Assembly (NCBI RefSeq): GCF_000376785.1
Contig: NZ_AQXX01000144.1
Location: forward strand, 124,001 to 188,000
Source of the DNA: Hahella ganghwensis DSM 17046
Lineage (GTDB): Bacteria; Pseudomonadota; Gammaproteobacteria; Pseudomonadales; Oleiphilaceae
Direction of reading: 5' to 3'
Length of the DNA: 64,000 nucleotides
Shown here: in pieces, positions 8,505-18,900 of the stretch
Layout of the letters: every line of letters starts with the position of its first letter
Numbering within the stretch: the stretch's first letter is position 1
Notes under the pieces: model-generated
Databases searched by the model: none
Told to the model about the DNA's origin: nothing
The model's input: the letters and a program-made list of their open reading frames with translations, nothing else
Position numbers and translations under genes: made by a program

Positions 8505-10805
8505 CTAGTGTGACGCAGGCGTTCCATGACGCCGGCGCAATGCCTTGGCCGCCTCGACCATGGATTCCAGAGCCGGCCGGACCTCATCCCATTGTCGGGT
8601 TTTCAGTCCGCAGTCAGGGTTTATCCACAATTGCCGGGCTGGAATGTGAGCCAGTGCCTTTTCCATGAGGTCTTCTATCGCTTGTCTTCCGGGGATGTTG
8701 GGACTGTGGATATCATAAACACCCGGGCCGATGTCATTGGGGTATTGAAAGTTCACAAAGGCATCCAGGAGTTCCATGTCCGAGCGTGACGTTTCGATGG
8801 TGATAACGTCCGCATCCAGTTCTGCAATGGCCTCGATAATGTCATTAAACTCGGAATAACACATGTGCGTGTGAATCTGCGTGGATGTTGCCACACCGTG
8901 CACACTCAGGCGAAATGCCCTCGTTGCCCAGGCCAGATACTTTGCCCATTCTGTCCGTCGCAGAGGCAGGCCTTCCCGCAACGCGGGTTCATCCACTTGA
9001 ATAATGCGGATTCCCGCCTGTTCCAGGTCCAGAACTTCCTCTTGAAGTGCCAGGGCGATTTGATTGGCCGTCACCTCTCTGGGTTGGTCGTCACGAACAA
9101 ATGACCATTGCAACATGGTGATCGGTCCGGTCAGCATTCCCTTCATCGGACGTTGGCTCTGTTCCTGTGCAAACCGGCTCCATTCGACCGTCATTGGGGC
9201 TGGACGGGAAACATCGCCAAAAATAATCGGTGGCTTAACGCAACGGCTACCGTAGGATTGCACCCAGCCAAAGCGGGTAAAGCAGTACCCGTCCAATTGT
9301 TCACCAAAGTACTCCACCATGTCGTTGCGCTCGGCCTCTCCATGCACCAGCACATCGATATCAAGAGCCTCCTGCACAGAGACAGCCTGGCGTATTTCTG
9401 TTTCCATGGCGCGTGCATAATCGTTTTTATCGATACTGCCTTGTTTGAACTGCTGCCTTATTTGACGAATTTCCGGTGTCTGTGGAAACGAACCAATGGT
9501 GGTGGTTGGAAACAAAGGTAGGTTCAATGATTGTTGCTGTACCGTTTTACGCTCATTGAACGGGATCTCGCGGAAAAAGGTATTGTCTCCCAGTTGAGCC
9601 AGCTTATTCTGCACCTCACCTTTTTTCACTCGGGAGGAGTTTTGCCGATTGAAGACCGCGCTGGCATTCGCATCCAACTGTCTGGCAACAGCATCCTCTC
9701 CCTGGTTCAGTGCAGTGGAGAGCGTATTAAGCTCTTCCAACTTTTGCTGGGCAAAGCTGAGCCAGTGTGCGACATCATCCGGAAGCTGGTCTTCCTGTCC
9801 AAGGTCAACCGGGACATGCAACAATGAACAGGATGGTGCCAACCAAAGTCGATCGCCAAGTTTTTCATGAATCGGCTTTAGCCATTGCAACAGCTGATTT
9901 AAGTCTGCCCGCCAGATATTGCGACCATCAATAACACCCAGAGACAGGGTTTTATAGCCACTGATTTTATCCAATACGATGGTGACCTCATCGCGGCCCC
10001 TGACAGCATCAATATGAAGACCTTCCACCGGCAAGTGGGCAATGGTCGTGAGATTTTCACCCAGTGGACCAAAATAGCTCGCCATCAGGACCTTCACTTT
10101 GGACTGTCGAATCTGGTGGTAGGTGGTTTCAAAGGCGGTTTTCCAGTTATCTGGCAGGTCCAGAGCCAGAATAGGTTCGTCGATCTGAATCCACTCAACA
10201 CCCTCATCAGCAATCTTTTCGATCAGGCTGGAATACACTGGCAAAATTCGTTCGAGCAAGTCGAGCGACTGGAAGCCTTCAGGGCCTTTGCCGAGCCACA
10301 AATAACTTAGCGGACCCAGAATCACAGGCTTGATATTAGCTCCCAGAGCCTTGGCTTCCCTGATCTGGTCCAGAAGGTTCTGTGGTTGCAATTCGAACTG
10401 TACCTCAGGGCCCAATTCCGGCACCAGGTAATGGTAGTTGGTATCAAACCATTTGGTCATTTCCGCGGCTCTTACTGGTGGAGCGTGCGGATCTGGCGAA
10501 CGACCGCGGGCCACCCGGAAATACTGGTTGAGCAGACTGACGGATGCACCTTCACGAAATCTGGCCGGGATATTTCCGATCAGGAAGCTGGTATCCAGTA
10601 CCTGATCGTAGAGAGAAAAATCTCCTACAGGGATCAGGTCCAATCCTGCATCAATCTGTCTCTGCCAGTTCTCTCGACGAATATCCGCCGCCGTGTTTGC
10701 CAAGTCTTCAGCGGAAACTTCACCTTTCCAATAGCGCTCCAGGGCGAATTTCAGTTCCCGGCGGGCGCCGATGCGTGGAAACCCAAGATTATGTACTTTT
10801 GCCAT
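8505..10805 (-). CDS. metE: Cobalamin-independent methionine synthase
   Basis: This 766-residue cytoplasmic enzyme transfers a methyl group from 5-methyltetrahydropteroyltriglutamate to homocysteine, the last step of methionine synthesis without vitamin B12. The N-terminal half begins [20 protein letters not shown]. The catalytic half holds [12 protein letters not shown] and the zinc ligands His and Cys in THMCYSEF, Glu in [13 protein letters not shown] and Cys in NPDCGLKTR. The length matches E. coli MetE (753). It is divergent from a LysR gene whose 101-bp shared region has MetR-box half sites, as in enterobacteria, so activation by MetR with homocysteine is expected. Confidence 0.97.
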   Translation of the reverse strand: MAKVHNLGFPRIGARRELKFALERYWKGEVSAEDLANTAADIRRENWQRQIDAGLDLIPVGDFSLYDQVLDTSFLIGNIPARFREGASVSLLNQYFRVARGRSPDPHAPPVRAAEMTKWFDTNYHYLVPELGPEVQFELQPQNLLDQIREAKALGANIKPVILGPLSYLWLGKGPEGFQSLDLLERILPVYSSLIEKIADEGVEWIQIDEPILALDLPDNWKTAFETTYHQIRQSKVKVLMASYFGPLGENLTTIAHLPVEGLHIDAVRGRDEVTIVLDKISGYKTLSLGVIDGRNIWRADLNQLLQWLKPIHEKLGDRLWLAPSCSLLHVPVDLGQEDQLPDDVAHWLSFAQQKLEELNTLSTALNQGEDAVARQLDANASAVFNRQNSSRVKKGEVQNKLAQLGDNTFFREIPFNERKTVQQQSLNLPLFPTTTIGSFPQTPEIRQIRQQFKQGSIDKNDYARAMETEIRQAVSVQEALDIDVLVHGEAERNDMVEYFGEQLDGYCFTRFGWVQSYGSRCVKPPIIFGDVSRPAPMTVEWSRFAQEQSQRPMKGMLTGPITMLQWSFVRDDQPREVTANQIALALQEEVLDLEQAGIRIIQVDEPALREGLPLRRTEWAKYLAWATRAFRLSVHGVATSTQIHTHMCYSEFNDIIEAIAELDADVITIETSRSDMELLDAFVNFQYPNDIGPGVYDIHSPNIPGRQAIEDLMEKALAHIPARQLWINPDCGLKTRQWDEVRPALESMVEAAKALRRRHGTPASH

Positions 10806-10862
10806 GTCCCTATCCGTGTTGCTGATTAACGATAATTCCCTGCATCCTAGCGCTGTGTTAGT

Positions 10863-10887
10863 GTGAATAAAATTGATGTATTTTCAC
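10863..10887. promoter_or_regulatory. Candidate distal MetR site in the metE-metR intergenic region
   Basis: GTGAA at 10863-10867 and TTCAC at 10883-10887 form a wide inverted pair between the divergent metE and metR starts. The half sites match the TGAA/TTCA halves of the MetR consensus, but the spacing is wider than the usual five bases, so it may be two half sites or a LysR T-N11-A-type element. Confidence 0.4.
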
Positions 10888-10894
10888 TATGGTA

Positions 10895-10907
10895 TGAAGG
10901 TTATTCA
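10895..10907. promoter_or_regulatory. MetR box TGAA-N5-TTCA overlapping the metR start
   Basis: The sequence TGAAGGTTATTCA is a perfect match to the enterobacterial MetR consensus TGAA-N5-TTCA. Its last base is the A of the metR start codon at 10907, and it contains the GAAGG ribosome site of metR. Binding here would repress metR directly while leaving metE open to activation. Confidence 0.6.
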
Positions 10908-11803
10908 TGATTGAACGGTCACATTTGGATATTATTGCGGCGATTGCCCGCCATGGCACATTGACTGAAGCGGCGGAGCATCTATGCTTGACTCAATCAG
11001 CGTTGTCACATGCCATCCGCAAACTGGAAGACCGTATGGGCGTGACTGTCTGGACCCGACAAGGCCGGAAGCTTGAATTTACGCAGGCAGGTCAGTACCT
11101 GTTGTCCGTGGCCCGCACAGTGCTGCCGGTATTGGAACAGGCGGAAGAAATGATGACGGGATTTGCAGACGGAAAGCGTGGTCGGTTACGTATCGGAATG
11201 GAATGCCACCCCTGCTATCAATGGCTTTTGCAGGTGGTAAGCCCTTACCTGAAAAAGTGGCCGGATGTTGATCTGGATGTCCGGCAACGCTTCCAGTTTT
11301 CAGGGTTGCAGGCGATCAAGCATTTTGAAATTGATGCTTTAATCACTCCCGATCCGGTACAGGATGACATGCTTGAATTCCGGCCAGTCTTCGAATATCA
11401 GCTGGAATTGGCAGTATTCAAATTCCACCCGTTGGCGGAGAAGGCGTTTATTGAGCCGAAGGATCTCCAGAACGAAGTATTGATCAGCTATCCGGTGCCC
11501 AGGGAACGATTGGATATTTATACCCATTTCCTGATTCCGCAGCAGATTACGCCAAAACAGAATCCTCAGGTGGAAACTACCGAAATTATGATGGAACTGG
11601 TTGCGGCGGAGCGGGGAGTTAGCGCCATGCCGGATTGGTTGATACGTCGTTACGCTGAGCAGCTTCCCGTGGTGTCAAAGCCTCTAGGTCCCCAGGGATT
11701 GCAGAAGAATATTTATGTCGGCACACGGGTACAGGATCGGGAGGTGGATTACCTTAACGGATTTATTGAAGACTGTCGGCGGATTCAAAAGGTGGCCGGG
11801 TAG
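10907..11803 (+). CDS. metR: LysR-family regulator of methionine synthesis
   Basis: This 298-residue LysR regulator has an N-terminal winged helix-turn-helix (residues 1-60, GTLTEAAEHLCLTQSALSHA) and an effector-binding domain (about 90-298). MetR activates metE with homocysteine as coinducer. The identification rests on family similarity, on divergence from metE and on the MetR boxes between them. The ATG is preceded by GAAGG six bases upstream. It ends in a gap convergent with the puuR-like gene that contains a 10-bp hairpin. Confidence 0.92.
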   Translation: MIERSHLDIIAAIARHGTLTEAAEHLCLTQSALSHAIRKLEDRMGVTVWTRQGRKLEFTQAGQYLLSVARTVLPVLEQAEEMMTGFADGKRGRLRIGMECHPCYQWLLQVVSPYLKKWPDVDLDVRQRFQFSGLQAIKHFEIDALITPDPVQDDMLEFRPVFEYQLELAVFKFHPLAEKAFIEPKDLQNEVLISYPVPRERLDIYTHFLIPQQITPKQNPQVETTEIMMELVAAERGVSAMPDWLIRRYAEQLPVVSKPLGPQGLQKNIYVGTRVQDREVDYLNGFIEDCRRIQKVAG

Positions 11804-11862
11804 TGATGCCTGGAAAAGTGCTGTTGAGAAATAGATCAATCTGGGTGGAAAGGTCCGGACAT

Positions 11863-11886
11863 GCCAGGGGAATGATTTCCCCTGGC
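11863..11886. terminator. Perfect 10-bp hairpin between convergent metR and puuR-like genes
   Basis: Arms GCCAGGGGAA and TTCCCCTGGC pair perfectly around a TGAT loop, midway between two convergent stop codons. No long T-run follows. It most likely ends transcription from both sides. Confidence 0.5.
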
Positions 11887-11921
11887 TGGATCAAATGCCG
11901 CGATCGGGTTTTCACTTCATA

Positions 11922-12470
11922 TTAGAAATTGGCCGGCGTGGTAGCGGAGACAATTTCACAAGGCTCGTCGTAAGGATTTCTGAAACGGTGCGGTCGAGTG
12001 GAGTCGAAGTAGTAACTGTCCCCCGGTTTCAGATGGTAAATCTCGCCACTGACAGTGAGTTCCAACTGACCGGTCAGGACTAACCCGGCCTCTTCGCCCT
12101 CATGGACGTACATATCTTCACCGGTGTCAGCGCCGGGTTGGTAGGTTTCAATGAGAAAGGCCAGTGCCCGGTGTCCAAAAGACTTTCCGACCAGCTTCAT
12201 CTTGATATCGTTGACGGAGAGATCCAGCAATGTGGAGGGCGTGTAGACAACGGTCTGTGGCTTATCGTCTTCAACATCCTCAGCAAAAAATTCCACCAGG
12301 GAAATGGGAATGCCCGTCAGTACTTTTTTCAATGAGCTGACGCTCGGACTGACACTGTTTTTTTCGATCATGGAAATGGTGCTGTTGGTTACTCCAGCAC
12401 GTTTTGCCAGCTCACGCTGAGAGAGATTCTTCTGCTTGCGAATTGCCCTTAATCGAGCTCCTACATCCAA
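11922..12470 (-). CDS. puuR: XRE-cupin repressor of polyamine catabolism (PuuR-like)
   Basis: This 182-residue regulator has an N-terminal XRE helix-turn-helix (residues 5-60, KNLSQRELAKRAGVTNSTIS) and a C-terminal cupin (about 110-178, HEGEEAGLVLTGQLEL and GDSYYFDSTRPHRF). PuuR represses putrescine-utilisation genes and releases DNA when putrescine binds. The length is close to E. coli PuuR (185). The start is an unusual TTG at 12470 supported by a strong GGAGGT site eight bases upstream. It is divergent from a PuuB-like oxidase, and AT-rich shared motifs lie in this and other polyamine intergenic regions, so it probably controls the 24-44 kb island. Confidence 0.88.
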   Translation of the reverse strand: MDVGARLRAIRKQKNLSQRELAKRAGVTNSTISMIEKNSVSPSVSSLKKVLTGIPISLVEFFAEDVEDDKPQTVVYTPSTLLDLSVNDIKMKLVGKSFGHRALAFLIETYQPGADTGEDMYVHEGEEAGLVLTGQLELTVSGEIYHLKPGDSYYFDSTRPHRFRNPYDEPCEIVSATTPANF

Positions 12471-12566
12471 CGCTTGTCACCTCCAGGCAGTCTCTTTGAC
12501 CGTCCCAACCTGTACACAATGGTATTTTTGACAGGTGGGCGTTAAATAAAATCAAATAGCCATTCA

Positions 12567-12580
12567 TTATTTTTTACAAA
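12567..12580. promoter_or_regulatory. Shared AT-rich motif (TTATTTTTTACAAA), candidate PuuR-like operator
   Basis: This 14-base motif sits between the puuR-like gene and puuB. A 13 of 14 match occurs in the opposite orientation at 36699-36712 in the gabD-puuD divergent region, and looser copies occur at 36642-36656 and near 25756-25771. All four lie in promoter regions of polyamine genes. A link to the PuuR-like regulator is inference. Confidence 0.4.
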
Positions 12581-12704
12581 TGTTACCAAAAGGGGGAGGT
12601 CAGACCAACGTAAAGTTTCATTTTAATACTTATGCTGATTCCAGGGCTTGCAACTTGGAAGGATGTGTGTCAAAAATACCGAACGTTAGAACAGAATAAT
12701 TTAC

Positions 12705-14018
12705 ATGGTCCCCATGACAAAATACCTGAACCCTCATACTCACAGTGACAACCACCCTGACTCCTATTATGTTGCCTCCCGGAATTACCCGGATACCTAT
12801 CCAACCCTGGAAGGGGAGGTCAACGTCGATGTGTGTGTTGTGGGGGGCGGCCTCAGTGGCATTAATACGGCAATAGAGCTGGCCGAGAGAGGAGATAAGG
12901 TTGCGGTGGTCGAAGCCCGCATGATCGGATGGGGAGCTTCCGGGAGGAACGGTGGCCAGTTGATCCGGGGAATAGGTCATGGTCTTGAGCAATCTCGAAA
13001 GTGGATTGGTCAGGAAGGTATTGACGCTATTTCACAGATGGGATTCGAAGCCGTCGATATCGCCAAGAGCCGTATCGAAAAATTCGATATCGATTGTGAC
13101 CTCAAAATGGGTTACTGTGATCTTGCCACCAAGACCCGGCACTACCGGGACTTCGAAGAAGACTATGAATGGCTGAAATCCGTGAACTATCCTCACCACA
13201 TAGAACTTCTCCAGGCTGAGCGCATGGGGGAAGTGGTCGGCACCGACGCCTATGTGGGAGGTTTAGTGGACATGGGAAGCGGGCATGTTCACCCGTTGAA
13301 TCTGATAACCGGTGAGGCGCACGCGGCTGCGTCCCTAGGCGTGCAGATTTTTGAAAACAGTCTGGTGACCAGAATCGAGGAAAGTCCCGGTATTGTGGTT
13401 CACACCGCCAAGGGACGAGTCAAAGCCGACAAACTGGTGCTTTGTGGCAATGCGTATGTCGCTGGCCTGGATAAGGTTCTTGAAACCAAAGTCCTTCCTG
13501 CCGGTAGCTACATTATCGCTACCGAACCGCTGACGGAAGAGCAGTGGAAACGGACTCTGCCCCAGGATATGGCGGTCTGTGATCAGAATGTAGCACTCGA
13601 TTATTATCGTCTGAGTGCTGACAAGCGACTGCTATTCGGTGGCCGCTGCAACTACTCTGGACGTGACCCGAAATCCATCGAGGGGGTGATGAAGCCAGAT
13701 CTGGTCAAGCTGTTTCCCTATCTTAAAGACGTCAAAATTGACTATCAGTGGGGCGGCATGATTGGTATCGGAGCGAACCGCCTACCTCAAATCGGCCGCT
13801 TGAGACCCAATGTATATTATGCGCAGGCTTATGCCGGCCATGGCCTCAATGCGACCCATATGGCCGGCAGACTTATTGCCGAGGCGATGCATCAGGAAAG
13901 CCACCGCATCGAATATTTCGAAAAAGTCCGCCATATGACCTTCCCCGGTGGTCCAAAATTCCGCTCACCTTTGCTGGCGCTGGGGATGCTGTACTATCGT
14001 TTTATGGATCTGTTTTAG
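12705..14018 (+). CDS. puuB: FAD-dependent gamma-glutamylpolyamine oxidase (PuuB/PauB-like)
   Basis: This 437-residue DAO-family flavoprotein oxidises the free amine of gamma-glutamylputrescine (or a longer polyamine) to the aldehyde, with release of ammonia and H2O2. The Rossmann motif DVCVVGGGLSG lies near residue 42, followed by GWGASGRNGGQLIRG, typical of PuuB. The C-terminus has the YAQAYAGHGLNATHMAGR signature. A second possible ATG is at 12714; neither has a strong ribosome site. The gene is divergent from the puuR-like repressor, apart from the main island that holds a second copy at 29262, so the two may serve different polyamines, as the several PauB proteins of Pseudomonas do. Confidence 0.88.
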   Translation: MVPMTKYLNPHTHSDNHPDSYYVASRNYPDTYPTLEGEVNVDVCVVGGGLSGINTAIELAERGDKVAVVEARMIGWGASGRNGGQLIRGIGHGLEQSRKWIGQEGIDAISQMGFEAVDIAKSRIEKFDIDCDLKMGYCDLATKTRHYRDFEEDYEWLKSVNYPHHIELLQAERMGEVVGTDAYVGGLVDMGSGHVHPLNLITGEAHAAASLGVQIFENSLVTRIEESPGIVVHTAKGRVKADKLVLCGNAYVAGLDKVLETKVLPAGSYIIATEPLTEEQWKRTLPQDMAVCDQNVALDYYRLSADKRLLFGGRCNYSGRDPKSIEGVMKPDLVKLFPYLKDVKIDYQWGGMIGIGANRLPQIGRLRPNVYYAQAYAGHGLNATHMAGRLIAEAMHQESHRIEYFEKVRHMTFPGGPKFRSPLLALGMLYYRFMDLF

Positions 14019-14113
14019 ATCAGGATGCGGAAGCTGAAAAGTGATATAGCTTGTTCCCACTCCTATACGAATCGATGGCTTACAAGATAACCGTTACCTG
14101 AAGGGATATTCCA

Positions 14114-14142
14114 TCCACGGACGCTCATAAGCGTACCGTGGA
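14114..14142. terminator. Hairpin between convergent puuB and carbonic anhydrase genes
   Basis: TCCACGG-ACGCT and AGCGT-A-CCGTGGA pair over 12 bases with a one-base bulge around a CATA loop, then TTTT appears after seven bases. It lies between convergent genes and probably ends puuB transcription. Confidence 0.5.
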
Positions 14143-14177
14143 CTCAGCCTTTTGAATAAAGGGGAAGTTGAATAAGC

Positions 14178-14945
14178 CTACTGCACAATAACCCGGGCAT
14201 TCACTGGCTGTACCGGCCGATTATTGTCAAATGGAATGGACTGGTTGAACTTCTCCAGCTGTTCTTTTGAGATGGTCACGGAGTCTTTCAACACCAGCCA
14301 TCTGACTCCCTCGGAACAGGGAGGCGTGGTCAACGATCCATTGAAACGATAATAGGCATGGGACGAGGGAAGAATGTCGGCTGTATTGATCGGGGTCGTC
14401 AACGCTTCTTTTTCGCCGGAATCCAAAGGCATCTTTTCCCACACAGGTTGTAGAGCTTGGTTTTCTTCGCCTTCTTTGAGCATGAGTGCAAGTACGGCGA
14501 GATTCCCGTTTTCATCGGCATGGACGAAGTGTGCTTCCAGGGGAAAACTTTCTCCTTTGATTGTGTTTTCGCTGGGAGAGTGAAAGTGGAACTGTTTCAA
14601 CTCGAACTTCTTGTTATTTAGCTCAAGTGTGCTGCCGGGAGCATAATTTACCTGAATTGTATGCCCGTTATTCACGACCTCTGTTGCTTTACCTGAGTAC
14701 TGGAGACTTATTTCCGGTAGTTTGCCCTCGACCATATTCGTTAGGTTAATGGGTGACTGATTTTTCCCTTGTCCGCAGGTGAGATAATCCTGGTCCAACG
14801 TGGACCAATAGGCAGGCCCTTCATTCCCGGTATAACTCCATTTGCTCTCTTCGGATAACGCTTTAGGAGCTAACACCATACCTTCAAGCATGGCTAGCCA
14901 TAGGACTGTGGTAGTTGAAATGACGGCAGAGGGTTTCTTTGACAT
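14178..14945 (-). CDS. Periplasmic alpha-carbonic anhydrase
   Basis: This 255-residue zinc enzyme interconverts CO2 and bicarbonate. A Sec signal peptide occupies about residues 1-30 (ending near PKALSEES). The mature part has the alpha-class signatures: GKNQSPINL, the first two zinc histidines in FHFHSPSEN, the third in EAHFVHAD, and the substrate-pocket stretch GSLTTPPCSEGV. Its length is typical of bacterial alpha-CAs (about 245-260). An AAAGGAAA ribosome site precedes the ATG. It is a single gene with no metabolic link to its neighbours that I can see; secretion to the periplasm fits CO2 or bicarbonate supply or pH balance. Confidence 0.95.
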   Translation of the reverse strand: MSKKPSAVISTTTVLWLAMLEGMVLAPKALSEESKWSYTGNEGPAYWSTLDQDYLTCGQGKNQSPINLTNMVEGKLPEISLQYSGKATEVVNNGHTIQVNYAPGSTLELNNKKFELKQFHFHSPSENTIKGESFPLEAHFVHADENGNLAVLALMLKEGEENQALQPVWEKMPLDSGEKEALTTPINTADILPSSHAYYRFNGSLTTPPCSEGVRWLVLKDSVTISKEQLEKFNQSIPFDNNRPVQPVNARVIVQ

Positions 14946-15192
14946 GAATTTTTCCTTTTGATGTCTGGTCGTTGTCTAGCATAGCGACATGTGTCCTGAT
15001 TAGATGTGCTGTTATAAATCAATCGCCGGTACGATGAACAATTAGCATTTATTCATGATGGGTAAAAACTTATTTCAGGGATGTCGAAACCGCCGACAGA
15101 AGAACGACTATGGAGTGGAATAGCGCTTGTGAATGAATTGACATTCCAGGTGAATGTGTCTGAACCCGCGAATTGCGCCAAGGAGAATAGCA

Positions 15193-15588
15193 ATGAGATT
15201 TATGATGTTGATGATACCAAAAGGGTATGAAACAGCCGAGCCAGGTACGATGCCGGCAACGGACGCTGTTGAGGCCATGATGGCCTATAATCGGGAATTG
15301 CAGCAGGCAGGTGTGTTGGTTTCGTTGGAAGGCCTGCATCCTCTTTCTATGGGAGCAAGGGTATCTTTTAAGCGTGGTGAGCCGACAGTGACCGATGGTC
15401 TTTATGTGGAAGCGAATGAAGTTCTGGGAGGATTCTGGATGATCCAGGTGGCATCGCGGGAAGAGGCGATTGAGTGGGCCAGACGTTGTCCCGCATCTGA
15501 TAACGAAGTGATTGAAGTTCGTCAGGTGCAGGAATTCGAAGACTTTCCTGAAGACATTCAACAGGCTGCCTCTGACTATGAGGGATGA
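15193..15588 (+). CDS. YCII/DGPF-domain protein
   Basis: This 131-residue protein matches the YCII-related (DGPFAETKE-type) family: MRFMMLMIPKGYE at the N-terminus, YNRELQQAGVLVSLEGLHP, and VTDGLYVEANEVLGGFWMIQVASREEAIEWARR. Family members are small dimeric ferredoxin-like folds, often encoded beside ECF sigma factors; none is seen here. The start at 15193 is chosen because AGGAGA lies seven bases upstream and the protein begins at the conserved MRFM; a 13-residue upstream extension in the same frame is unlikely. The biochemical function is unknown for most of this family. Confidence 0.85.
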   Translation: MRFMMLMIPKGYETAEPGTMPATDAVEAMMAYNRELQQAGVLVSLEGLHPLSMGARVSFKRGEPTVTDGLYVEANEVLGGFWMIQVASREEAIEWARRCPASDNEVIEVRQVQEFEDFPEDIQQAASDYEG

Positions 15589-15920
15589 AAAAGATGACGT
15601 TGTAACGCCAGGCACGGGATGAAATCAATGGTCAAGGCATGGGAGAGTCATGTATGCCCGGATTTGGTCCCGACGAGCCGGTATTTTAACGTATACGGCT
15701 TATTTGGAGAGATTTTGGGATAGTTGTAGACGTGCAATTTCAGCTAGTTGACGAGGCAGCCAATGTGGGGGACATAATTATCGGTTGATTCCAGTTGTCC
15801 TGATAACTAAGAAAAGTCAGGTCGTATGGAGAATCTTGATTGGAATACAGAATCTTTAAACTATATTTACAGGTGTATTCCTAACTTTTCAACGGTTTTT
15901 GGATTCTCCGACAGCGTTCT
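15589..15920. other. Intergenic region upstream of the hybrid kinase (332 bp)
   Basis: I see no gene or clear terminator here. The stretch becomes AT-rich after about 15790, where the promoter of the kinase gene is likely. A GGTATTTTAACGTATACGGC stretch near 15672 has internal symmetry (CGTATACG) but no second copy was noticed. Confidence 0.4.
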
Positions 15921-18900
15921 ATGGATAAGATCTTTCGGTCCCTCAAATCCCGCTTAATCTCTGCATTGGCTGCCACGGTTGCGCTTCTGGCTGTCGTCGT
16001 GCTTGCGGGCTGGAGAGTCGGGCTGTATAGCGCGTATGCTCACTTGGAAGAGCATTTTCAGGGACAGGTCGGTCTTAGAACGGAGCGCTTCTCGCAGGAT
16101 TTACAGAGCTACCACAATGACCTCTTGTTTCTCGCCTCTGTTCCCCCTATCCAGGGAATTGTCAGAGCAAGTGGCAAAGGTGGTTTTGATGTATGGGAAA
16201 ACAGCACCCGATCTCTTTGGATACGTCGTCTCAATGCGATCTTCAGTAGCTACATGTATGCCCACCCTGAAGTTTTTCAGCTTCGTTATATTGGTGTTGC
16301 TGGTAATGGAAGGGAATTGGTTCGGGTAAATCGTCAAGGGCAGGATGTTGTGGTGGTCAGCAACGATGAGATGCAGGCTAAGGGTGACAGGAGATATTTC
16401 CGGGAAACCGTCAAGCTACGTCGTCACGAAATCTATATTTCAGATATTGATCTCAACAGGGAGAACGGTGCTGTTGAGATTCCCCACATTCCAACCATAA
16501 GGATGGCCACCCCGATTCGTAACACCAACGGCGATACTTTCGGCATAGTGGTCATCAACATCAAAGCAAAGTATCTCCTTGATAAACTGAGGCAAAACCT
16601 GCCCGAAGGTGTCCAGGTCTACCTGACCAACCTTCGAGGGGATTTTCTGATTCATCCTGATCCTGGAAAGACATTCGGCTTCGATTTTGACAAAAGTTAC
16701 CGCTGGGAGAATGAGTTCCAACCTTTAGCAAACAATGCGTTACCCTCAGCACTGGAGTACTTTGCCGGATCAGATGGGCACATTATCGCGATGCAGCGGC
16801 GTATTCCCTTTCAGCCCGACGATCCATTATGGGGACTCAATCTTATCCTGGTGACCCCAGAAGAGAATATTGAAATTCAGGTGCTGCAATCCGTGTTTTC
16901 CCTCCTGATTGCCGTGATTGCCTGCATCGCAGTGGCAGGAGGATTTCTGTATTTGTATTGGTTGAACAACCGGCAAAAGCAAAAAGTCAGTGTAGAACAG
17001 GCCAGACTCGCAGCAATTGTTGAGAGTACTGATGATGCTGTCATTGGAAACACTCTTAATGGGGTCGTCCTGAGTTGGAATCGTGGCGCGGAAGAGATGT
17101 TCGGTTACTCGCAATCCGAAGCGACAGGCCAGCGACTGGGTTCTCTTATCGTGCCCGAGGATAGAGCTCATGAAGAGAAAAATATTCTTGAAATAATCGG
17201 GAAAGGCGAGAAAGTTCCGCACTTCGATACACGCAGGAAACGAAAAGATGGTTTAGAGCTGGATGTTTCTGTCGCGGCAAGCCCGATTAAAGATGCCGGA
17301 GGTACTATTGTCGGGTCAGCCAAAACGATCAGGGATATTTCCCGACAGAAGGCGGTAGAAGAGGAAATTCGCCACCTGAATTCGACTCTGGAACAGCAGG
17401 TTGTAGAAAGAACCGAAGAAATAAGGCATTACCACGCCTTGCAGAAAGCCATTCTGAATCATGCTGGTTTCGCTATTATCGCAACAGATAGAGAAGGTTT
17501 TATCACCCTTTTCAACCCCGCGGCTGAACGTATGCTAGGGTATTCCGCGGAAGAGATGATCGACAGGCAAACTCCGCGCTCATTCTGTCTGGAGGAGGAA
17601 TTAAGTAACCGGGCTGTAGAGTTTTCCAAAGAATTAGGTAAGCAAATCGCACCCGGTGATGACGTTATTTTTGCCAAATCCCGGCATCATCTTAACAATG
17701 AGCACGAGTGGACCTATATCCGCAAAGACGGTTCGCACTTCCAGGTATACCTTTCGGTCACCATGTTGGCCGATGAAGATGAAAATATCTCTGGTTACCT
17801 CCTCATGGCTTCGGATATCTCCAGTCAGGTTCAGGATCGACTGAACCTAATGAGAATGCGGGATCATCTGGTTAAGGCGGCAGAAGTTGCCGAACTTGGA
17901 ATCTGGACCTGGAATCTTGAAGATGACTCTCTGGAATGGAATCAACAGATGCAGAACATTTACCAGGTGCCCCGGGAAACCCTGGAATCGGGTTTATATT
18001 ATGAGTTTTGGGAAAACTCTCTGCACCCGGAAGACCGAGATGCCACCCTGTCACAGCTAAAGGCAACGATGGACGGTGAAGACGTATTTGATCCCACTTT
18101 TCGTATTGTTCGTCCGGATGGCAGTACGCGGTATATTCAGGCGACTGCCGTTGTCGAACGTGATGCTGATAACCAACCTGTACTGGTGCTCGGGGTCAAT
18201 CGTGATATCACTGACCGGCGCGCCTATGAGACACGCCTTCAGGAAGCCAAGCTGGCTGCCGATAAAGCCAATAAGTCCAAGTCTGAATTCCTGGCAAATA
18301 TGAGTCATGAGATCAGAACGCCCATGAATGCGATTCTTGGCATGTTGCACTTGCTGAAGAACACATCGATGGAGGCTCAGCAGGCGGACTATGTTGAAAA
18401 AACGGAGTCGGCGGCCAGAGCTTTGTTGGGAATCCTGAATGATATCTTGGATTTCTCCAAAGTGGAGGCTGGCAAGCTGGAGCTTGATCCCCAGCCCTGC
18501 AATATCGATAGTCTGCTCAGGGAGGTGGGAGTGATTCTCTCTGCCAATGTCGGTGACAAGGCCCTGGAAGTGCTTTTTGATATTGATCCAGACCTTCCTG
18601 ACAGTGTTCTGGTTGACGGGATGCGGTTACAGCAGGTACTGATCAATCTTGCTGGTAATGCGGTGAAGTTTACCGAGAGCGGCGAGGTTGTCCTGTCAGT
18701 GAAAACATTTTCCCGCACGGAGAATATGTTGATCCTGTCTTTTTCGGTTCGGGACACGGGTATTGGCATTTCCGAAGAATACCTCCAGCGCATATTTGAA
18801 GGGTTTTCTCAGGCGGAGACATCCACTGCCAGGCGTTATGGTGGGACAGGGCTGGGATTGACCATCTGCCAGAGGCTGGTATCCCTGATGGGAGGGGATC

